DNA of 64,000 nt from Aptenodytes patagonicus (taxonomy: Eukaryota > Chordata > Aves > Sphenisciformes > Spheniscidae): the NCBI RefSeq assembly GCF_965638725.1, contig NC_134949.1, positions 53,348,151-53,412,150 on the forward strand, given 5' to 3'. Shown here piece after piece: positions 51,801 to 60,800 of the stretch; positions within the stretch are counted from its first letter, which is position 1, and each line of letters starts with the position of its first letter. The notes below the pieces were generated by a model that was not told the origin of the DNA, made no database searches, and saw nothing but the letters and a program-made list of their open reading frames with translations. The position numbers were made by a program, and so were the translations under genes.

Positions 51801-54800
51801 AAATGTTGGCCGTATTAGAACCATGTAGCTGAGTTTTTATCTCCTACATATTGTTGTGTAAGACGCAGGGTTTTTAACCTTTTTACGGTGTTACAAAAGT
51901 AACCCGTTTTTCCTGTATATTTGGTAGGTTTGGAATATCACTACTGGAAACACAGAAAAAGATTTTGCTTGCCATGGAGGTGCTGTCCTTTCCTGTGCTG
52001 TTTCACCTGATGGTAGTAAATTTTCATCTACTTCTGCTGACAAAACTGCAAAGGTTGGTAACTTTCTGTACAAAGATAAAAATGGTATCTTATTTGTCCT
52101 GAAATTATGCTATATTTTTTTATTATGAGGTAACTAGTGTTTATTTAAGGTATCCTGTTGTATTTCTAGTATTAAATTTCCCATATCTGTGAACATGTTT
52201 CTAAAGCTGTTACAGTCATTCACAATTAATCTTGAATATAATTTGAGGCTGTCCTGGTGGCTTCTGTACAAATAAAATGCATGTTTAATGCACAAGTTTG
52301 TGCAGAACACTTTGTTTAGTTCTCTGTATTGATTTGTTAATAGCCTAATATTCTTAATTTGGAAACCTAAGTTAAGAAAAATTTGTGGAACTTCCAGTGA
52401 AAGTGCTGTCCATAGTTTCTGGTATTCCTGGTCAGAAGCAAGGTGCAAAAAGAAGTGAACTGTTTAGTATTCTGGGGCTGTCCCATCAGATTTTTAAAGT
52501 GTCCCATTAGATTTTTAAAATACAGCTTTAAATTGATTGATGAATCCTTTTTCTATGAACAGCTTTAAACTTTCTTGTAAATGAATCAGTTTCATTAAAG
52601 AGTATATTCCAAGGAAAAAAATACACTCGCAGTCAGTTCAGTAATTTGTAGCAAATGCATTCTTGTGTGATTCAGATAATAAAAACAGACTACAGTGTAA
52701 TACATACATAAACACGCACACATATGCATATGTACAAAAAGTCTTATGTACTTTTGAATACTAATGCCTTTTTAGAAAGAAGTCATAATTGTTTTTTAAC
52801 TTACCTTTTTCACTCTACTGTAATGTTTTCCATTTAGATATGGAGCTTTGAAAGTTCATCTGTTCTTCATGAGCTGAAAGGTCATGAAGCCTGTGTGCGG
52901 TGCTGTACTTTCTCTCCTAATAACAAATTATTGGCCACTGGAGATGACAAAGGAGAAATAAGGGTACTGCTTTAACCTTGCTGTTTATTTTATAATTCAA
53001 TTGATAGTTCACAGACAGAAGAGTTCTCATAGTTTGGTTCTGCATGTCTAATTCACTAGCATTGTGGTTAACGTTGGGGAGTTGAAAATAGCAAAGTTTG
53101 CCACGAGACAGTTTGTAACCATATTGATAGATTTATGCTCTGTGAATGCTGAGGAACTGATTCACATGATTTACTAACAATTCTACTGTGAATTGCACGT
53201 GTGATTAAATCCTCCATATATGATACAGTTCTAAGAGGAGAATTCATTTTTTGGATCATTCTGTCACTTCAAGTAGAATGCTTATTTACAAGGTTTTTTT
53301 TTCTCTAATATAGAAAAATACATTTCAGCTTTCCTTACTGGAGAGTTTTTTTCCCCATTAAGTTTACTTATATACATAATCTTCTCTCTCTTTTAGATTT
53401 GGCACATTTTAACAGGTGCATTACTTCACTCCTGCTCCCCAGTTACTGTAGACGAAGGAGAACCAACGCATGGTGGTTGGGTAACAGACCTCTCATTTTC
53501 TCCTGACAGTAAAATGCTTGTGTCATCTGGAGGCTATCTTAAGGTAAGGCTTGAAATAATAAAATATCCTAACATACCTAATTAGAATTATCAGAGTATT
53601 GCCATTTAGAGGAAAATGCAGACTAATTCAAAGAAACCTGAAACGTTTTTACTTAACGCAAAGCTGCTCCATTTTCATGACTGTCTAGCACTTTTCACTA
53701 CTTTTCTTCTCAAATCTGAAAGCTCCCTGAAAAGGTCTCTTAAGAATTTAGACTTCAGACTTGGAGTTTGTTTTCGAACTCCATATATTCCATTTCTATT
53801 AGCTTCAGATGTTTATTAGCAACATCCTTCATTAACATCTTTAATATTAAAGGTCCCAGTAATTTTTGTCTGCCTTAATATCCACTCAATTTCAGCAGCA
53901 ATTGTGTTCTTTATGATGAGCAGAAAAATGGTCTATGTCAGGCTTTTTTTTTTTTTTTCTCAAAGATACTGAGTTTTAAATTTTTTCATAAATAGAAATT
54001 CAGAAGGAATTTCAAGTGATAATTTTCTGCCTTGAAACACTTTCTATAAGTAATCTTTGGAAGAGGGCATGTTGAAACTGAGGGAATCGGTCTTTTCATC
54101 AGTCTTTCATTGGTTCAGACATCTAGTGGGCATGGCAAGGAGAAGAGGTGGTCCTTCTTTCAGTCTGTGAATTAGTTCTTCATAATTGTAAATTTCTCAT
54201 GAGGTTTGGTTTTTTGGGTTTGTTTTCCACCCCCCCCCCCCCCATGCGATAGCTAATACCTGTTAGTAGAAACTGTGTGTGTATGTGAAATGACAGGTTG
54301 TGGAGTTCTCATCTCGCAGAGTGCTGGAGGTTAGTTGATTGTTGGTCAGTGTTTAGCTGTTGACCATGCTACCAGACTAATTCTTTGAAGTCAGTTAGTA
54401 ACCATTTAACAAAGACCGTTGAATTGTGTAATTTAGCATTGAAAATATTTTCTGATGTTTATTTCACATTAAAGAACAAGACATGCATCCTGTTTCTAGC
54501 TTCCTTCCCATTTTGTCTTGTGGTTGCGCAGTATGGTGTTGTGATGCTGCTTAGAGTCATAGAATGGTTTAGGATGTTAGGGACTTCTGGAACTCATCTA
54601 GTCCAGCCCCTTGCTAGAAGCAGTTTGCAGAGTTAGGTAAAGTTGCTTAGGGCCTTGCCCCATCAAATTTTGTCCTCCACCCCAACAGGGGTGCCTCTGG
54701 GCCCTGAGAGGAGAGTCTGTTATCTGTAACCCTCTTTTTGGTAGTTGAAGACAGCAGTTAGCCGCCTTCTCTTCAGGCTAAACAAATTCAGTACTCTGTC

Positions 54801-57800
54801 TCTCTTCTATGACACCTGTTCTAGGTATCCAGCCGTCTCAATGACCATGTGCTGGACTTGCTCTAGTTTGTTAGTGGCTTTCTTGTACTAGGATGGGGCT
54901 CAACACACAGTGACTGAACTGCTGACTACTACTTTTTGAATCTAGCAGTCCACCCAGTTCATCGCCCAACTTGTATTCCACCCATCCAGTCTTTATCTCT
55001 CCAGTTTGACGATAGGGACACTATAGAATCATAGAATAGTTTGGGTTGGAAGGGACCTCTAAAGGCCATCTAGTCCAACCCCCCTGCCGTGGGCAGGGAC
55101 ATCTTCAACTAGATCAGGTTGCTCAGAGCCCCGTCCAACCTGACCTTGAATGTTTCCAGGGATGGGGCATCCACCACCTCTCTGGGCAACCTGTGCCAGT
55201 GTTTCACCACCCTCAGCATAAAAAAAATTCTTCCTTATATCTAGTCTATATCTACCCCACTTTAGAATCATAGAATCATTAAGGTTGGAAGAGACCTCTA
55301 AGATCATCGAGTCCAACCGTCAACCCACACCACCATGCCCACTAAACCATGTCCTTAAGCGCCACATCTACACATCTTTTAAATACTTCCAGGGATGGTG
55401 ACTCAACCACTTCCCTGGGCAGCCTGTTCATAGAATAATGTTTAACCACTCTTGCAGTAAAGAAGTTTTTCCTCACGTCCAACCTAAACTTCCCCTGGTG
55501 CAACTTGAGGCCATTTCCTCTCGTCCTATCACTAGTTACTTGGGAGAAGAGACCGACACCCACCTCGCTACAGCCTCCTTTCAGGTAGTTGTAGAGAGCG
55601 ATGAGGTCTCCCCTGAGCCTCCTTTTCTGCAGGCTAAACAACCCCAGTTCCCTCAGCCGCTCCTCATAAGACTTGTTCTCCAGACCCCTCACCAGCCTCG
55701 TTGCCCTTCTCTGGACACGCTCCAGCACCTCGATGTCCTTCTTGTAGTGAGGGGCCCAAAACTGAACACAGTATTCGAGGTGCGGCCTCACCAGGGCCGA
55801 GTACAGGGGCACGATCACTTCCCTCCTCCTGCTGGCCACACTATTTCTGATACAGGCCAGGATGCCATTGGCCTTCTTGGCCACCTGGGCGCACTGCCGG
55901 CTCATGTTCAGCCGGCTGTCAACCAACACCCCCAGGTCCTTTTCCGACAGGCAGCTTTCCAGCCACTCTTCCCCAAGCCTGTAGCGCTGCATGGGGTTGT
56001 TGTGGCCGAAATGCAGGACCCGGCACTTGGCCTTGTTGAACCTCATACAGTTGGCCTCGGCCCATCGATCCAGCCTGTCCAGGTCCCTCTGCAGAGCCTT
56101 CCTACCCTCGAGCAGATCAACACTCCCACCCAACTTGGTGTCATCTGCAAACTTACTGAGGGAGCACTCAATCCCCTCATCCAGATCATCGACAAAGATA
56201 TTGAACAAGACCGGCCCCAAAACTGAGCCCTGGGGAACACCGCTCGTGACCGGCCGCCAACTGGATTTGACTCCATTCACCACAACTCTCTGGGCCCGGC
56301 TGTCCATCCAGTTTTTTACCCAGCGCAGAGTCCACCTGTCTAAGCCGTGAGCCGCCAGCTTCTCTAGGAGAATGCTGTGGGAGACAGTGTCAAAGGCCTT
56401 GCTGAAGTCCAGGTAGACCACATCCACAGCCTTTCCCTTATCCACTAGGCGGGTCACCTGGTCATAGAAGGATATCAGGTTGGTCAAGCAGGACCTGCCT
56501 CTAATGAACCCCCAAAAAACCTTTAGTTTAAAGCCATTCCCCCTTGTCCTGTCACAACAGGCCCTGCTAAAAAGTTTGCCACCATCATTTCTATAAGCCC
56601 CCTTTAAGTACTGAGAGGCTGCAATAAGGTCTCCCCAAGGCCTTCTCTTCTCTAGGCTGAACAACCCCAACTCTCTCAGGCTTTCTCCATAGGAGAGGTG
56701 TTCCACCCCCCTGATCATTTTCGTGGCCCTCTTCTGGACCTGCTCCAACAGGTCTGTGTCTTTCTTATGCTGAGGGCTCCAGAGCTGGACGCAGTACTCC
56801 AGGTGGGGTCTCACCAGGGCAGAGTAGAGGGGCAGAATCGCCTCCCTCGACCTGCTGGCCACGCTTCTTTTGATGCAGCCCAGGATACGATTGGCCTTCT
56901 GGGCTGTGAGCGCACGTTGCTGGCTCATGTCCAGCTTTTCATCCACCAGTACCCCAAGTCCTCCTTGGCAGGGCTGCTCTCAATCCCTTCATCCTCCAGC
57001 CTGTATTGATACCGGGGGTTGCCCCGACCCAGGTGTAGGACCTTGCCCTTGGCCTTGTTGAACCTCATGAGGTTCACACAGGCCCACTTCTCGAGCTTGT
57101 CCGGGTCCCTCTGGATGGCATCCTGTCCCTCTGGTGTGTCGACCGCACCACTCAGCTTGGTGTCATCTGCAAACTTGCTGAGGGTGCACTCGATCCCTCT
57201 GTCTATGTCATTGATGAAGATATTAAACAGTACCGGTCCCAATACGGACCCCTGTGGGACGCCACTCGTCACCAGTCTCCATCTGGACATTGAGCCATTG
57301 ACCACTACCCTCTGGGTGCGACCATCTAACCAATTCCTCACCCACCGGACAGTCCACCCATCAAACCCATACCTCTCCAGTTTAGAGAGAAGGATGCTGT
57401 GGGGGAACCGTGTCAAAGGCCTTACAGAGGTCCAGATAGATGACATCGGTAGCCCTTCCCATGTCCGCTGATGTAGTCACTCCATCATAGAAGGCCACTA
57501 GGTTGGTCAGGCAGGACTTGCCCTTGGTGAAGCCATGCTGGCTGTCTCGAATCACCTCGCTGTCCTCCATGTGCCTTAGCATAGCTTCCAGGAGGATCTG
57601 TTCCATGATCTTCCCAGGCACAGAGGTGAGACTGACTGGCCTGTAGTTCCACGGGTCTTCCTTTTTTCCCTTTTTAAAAATGGGGGTTATGTTTCCCCTT
57701 TTCCAGTCAGTGGGAACTTCACCGGACTGCCACGACATCTCAAATACGATGGATAGTGGCTTAGCAACTTCATCTGCCAGTTCCTTCAGGACCCGCGGAT

Positions 57801-60800
57801 GGATCTCATCGGGTCCCATGGACTTGTGCACCTTCAGGTGCCTTAGATGGTCTCGAACCTGATGTTCTCCCACAGTGGGTGGCTCTTCATTCTCCCAGTC
57901 CCCACCTTTGCCTTCTGTGGCTTGGGCGGTGAGGCTCGAGCACTTGCCGGTGAAGACCGAGGCAAAAAAGTCATTGAGTACCTCCGCATTCTCCGTGTCC
58001 TGGGTAACCAGGTCTCCCGTTTCGTTCCAGAGAGGGCCCACATTTTCCCTCATCTTCCTTTTATCCCTGACGTACCTATAGAATCTTCTCTTGTTGCCCT
58101 TGACGTCCCTGGCCAGATTTAATTCTATCAGGGTTTTAGCTTTCCTAACCTGATCCCTGGCTGCTCGGACAATTGCTCTGTATTCCTCCCAGGCTACCTG
58201 TCCTTGCTTCCACCCTCTGTAGGCTTCCTTTTTGTGTTTGAGTTTGTCCAGGAGCTCCTTGTTCATTCATGCAGGCCTCCTGGCGTTTTTGCCTGACTTC
58301 CTCTTTGCTGGGATGCATCGCTCCTGAGCTTGAAGGAGGTGATCCTTGAATATTACCCAGCTTTCTTGGGCCCTTCTTCCCTCCAGGGCTTTGTCCCACG
58401 GCACTCTGCCAAGCAGATCCCTGAAGAGGCCAAAGTCTGCTCTCCTGAAGTCCAGGGTAGTGAGCTTGCTGTGCGCCCTCCTCGGTGCCCTCAGGATCTT
58501 GAACTCCACCATTTCGTGGTCCCTGCAGCCCAGGCTGCCCTTGAGCTTCACATTCCCCAGCAGCCCCTCCTTGTTGGTGAGAACAAGGTCCAGCATAGCA
58601 CCTCTCCTCGTTGGCTCCTCTACCACTTGGAGAAGGAAGTTATCACCGACGCATTCCAGGAACCTCCCGGATTGCTTGTGCCCTGTTGTGTTGTCCCTCC
58701 AACAGATATTGGGGTGGTTGAAGTCCCCCATGAGGACCAGGGCTTGTGAGCGTGAGGCTGCTCCTATCTGTCTACAGAGGGCCTCATCCGCTTGGTCTTC
58801 CTGGTCAGGTGGCCTGTAGCAGACCCCCACCATAATGTCACCTGTCCCTGCCTTCCCTTTAATCCTGACCCATAAGCTCTCGGTCGGCTCCTCATCCATC
58901 CCCAGCAGAGCTCCATGCACTCCAGCTGGTCATTGACATAGAGGGCAACACCCCCTCCTCGTCTCCCCTGCCTGTCCTTCCTAAAGAGCCTGTATCCCTC
59001 CATCCCAACACTCCAGTCATAGGAGCCATCCCACCACAACTCCGTGATGCCAGTAAGGGCGTAGCCCTGCAGGTGTGCGCACATCTATAACTCCTCTTGT
59101 TTATTCCCCATGCTATGTGCGTTTGCATAGAGGCATTTAAGTTGGGCCCTCGATGATGCTGTCTTACTGGCAGTTCCTTTGTGCCGCTGGGAGACCATGT
59201 TGAAGGCTTGGCTAAAGTCAAGGTTAATCACATCCACCGCTCTTGCCATGCTGTTTGCAGAGCCGCCATTATTGTCAGTAGAAGTCAATTGGGTGGTTCA
59301 GCGTCATTTACCTTTGATAAATCTGTGCTAGTTGTTCATGATCACCTTCTTGTCCTTCACATGACTTGAAACGGCTTCCAGAAAACTTGTTCCATAATAA
59401 TCCCAGACACTGGAGTGAAGATTACTGGCCTGTAGTTCCCAGCATCTTGTTTGTCCTTTGTGAAAATGGGTATGGCATTTGCCTTTTTCCAGTCATTGGG
59501 ACCAGATTCAATCACCGTGTCTTCTCAAAGTATTGTATTTTTACTTTTCTTTCAAGATCTACAGATGGATGTCTATGAAAGCACACACGCACCCTTTTTG
59601 TAGGGATACTAGTCAGTGAAAGTCTAAAACATTTTGGGAGTTTGGAGCTCTAAAAACTGGACTGAGTTGGATTGTAGAGTTACATGGAAGATACCTTTAA
59701 ACAAATGAGTCATCTTATTCATAGATGAGGTGCATCCATCTATGTACTGTTGAACTTGCTGTGTGAGTGCTACCCACTGGCCCAGCACCTGATCATTTAT
59801 CCACCAACAAAGGTTCAAGAGCTAGTTAAGATCTGGGTGGGTTTTTTGTTTTTTTTTCCCCCCTGGGTCTCCATCAAATAACAGACACTTTAGGAAAGGT
59901 GTTTTTAATCAGAACATAATAGTTGTGTAGTTGCAAATCTGTATTATGCACACAACTATAATGTTACATATTTCATGAGATGAGTAAGCTAAAAAATAGT
60001 AATACCACTTGCTTTTATAGATGATGAAAGCTGAATCTGTTTCGATATTCTGCTACTGCACTCCAATGTTGCAAGAATAGAGGATAGACTTCTTATTGGA
60101 ACAATCAATTAACAGCTTTGTGCTGGGTTGCGTTTGGTTCAATTTTGCATTGGTCTACAGTTTTTCTGAGAAATGTGAGATTTCAGTCTACAGTCATGGA
60201 CTAAACTGATGGTCGAAGGTTTCTCTAAAAAAAAAAAATTCTAATCTCACTGAAAAAAAGTCTGTCCTGCTAACAACACTGCAAATGGTTTCAACTGTGT
60301 ACATGATTGATCCTCTTGTGAGTCCACCTAAGTTTCTTAATCCAGCTATAGTTTCAATTATATTGACTGGCAATGTGTTTCATGTATTCATTTGGTTAGA
60401 TAAAAATAAACAATCTTTTAAATTTAGGACATGTTACAGTTTATGTCTATTGATTGCATTTTGTGATGGGGTAGGGGGCAGTACTTGAATTTTATTATTT
60501 TGTATGCTTTCCTGAAATTGAACAGCTTCAGTCTTTTTAGATTTTCTTTTCATCTGGAAGTCTTGTACCTCTAGTAACTGGTCCTAAACTTTTTCTACTT
60601 AAGATTGCTTGTATTTTTATTTTTAATTCTTCCTCTTTGGGGAAAGCAGTCAACTGGGCTTGCCATGCTAAGCCTGTTTATAGAATTTATTCTAAGCTTC
60701 CTTCAACTAACCGTAAGCGTGTTGTTATTTTTTCATAGTGGTGGAATGTAACTACTGGAGAATCCTTACAAACCTTCTACACAAACGGAACAAACCTCAA

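Larger units (their letters stand above)
55022..59188 (-). mobile_element. CR1 LINE (element A), inserted in C and split by B
   Basis: Minus-strand CR1 of about 2.9 kb in two pieces, 56526-59188 and 55022-55259. The order is endonuclease ([35 protein letters not shown]), reverse transcriptase ([24 protein letters not shown]) and the 3' end with GGACTAGATGGCC and ATTCTATG repeats. ORF1 is missing. Two stops (between 59084 and 59085; at 58267) and frameshifts near 57400 and 56950 disable it. The junctions with B carry CTTTA on both sides. Confidence 0.9.
54553..59525 (-). mobile_element. Old CR1 (element C), split by element A
   Basis: Two minus-strand pieces of one diverged CR1: 59196-59525 (reverse transcriptase, [27 protein letters not shown]) and 54553-55014 (later coding and 3' end, with GGACTAGATGAGTTCCAGAAG and a degenerate AGAATC tail). 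Rejoining across element A restores a CR1-like order at the DFS-AF motif, followed by TCAAACTGGAGAGATA. Internal deletions and stops show age. Outer limits are approximate. Confidence 0.8.

Noticed and set aside
55438-56226. 262-codon plus-strand ORF in the last APAF1 intron
   Set aside because: Antisense shadow of CR1 element B; no independent similarity.
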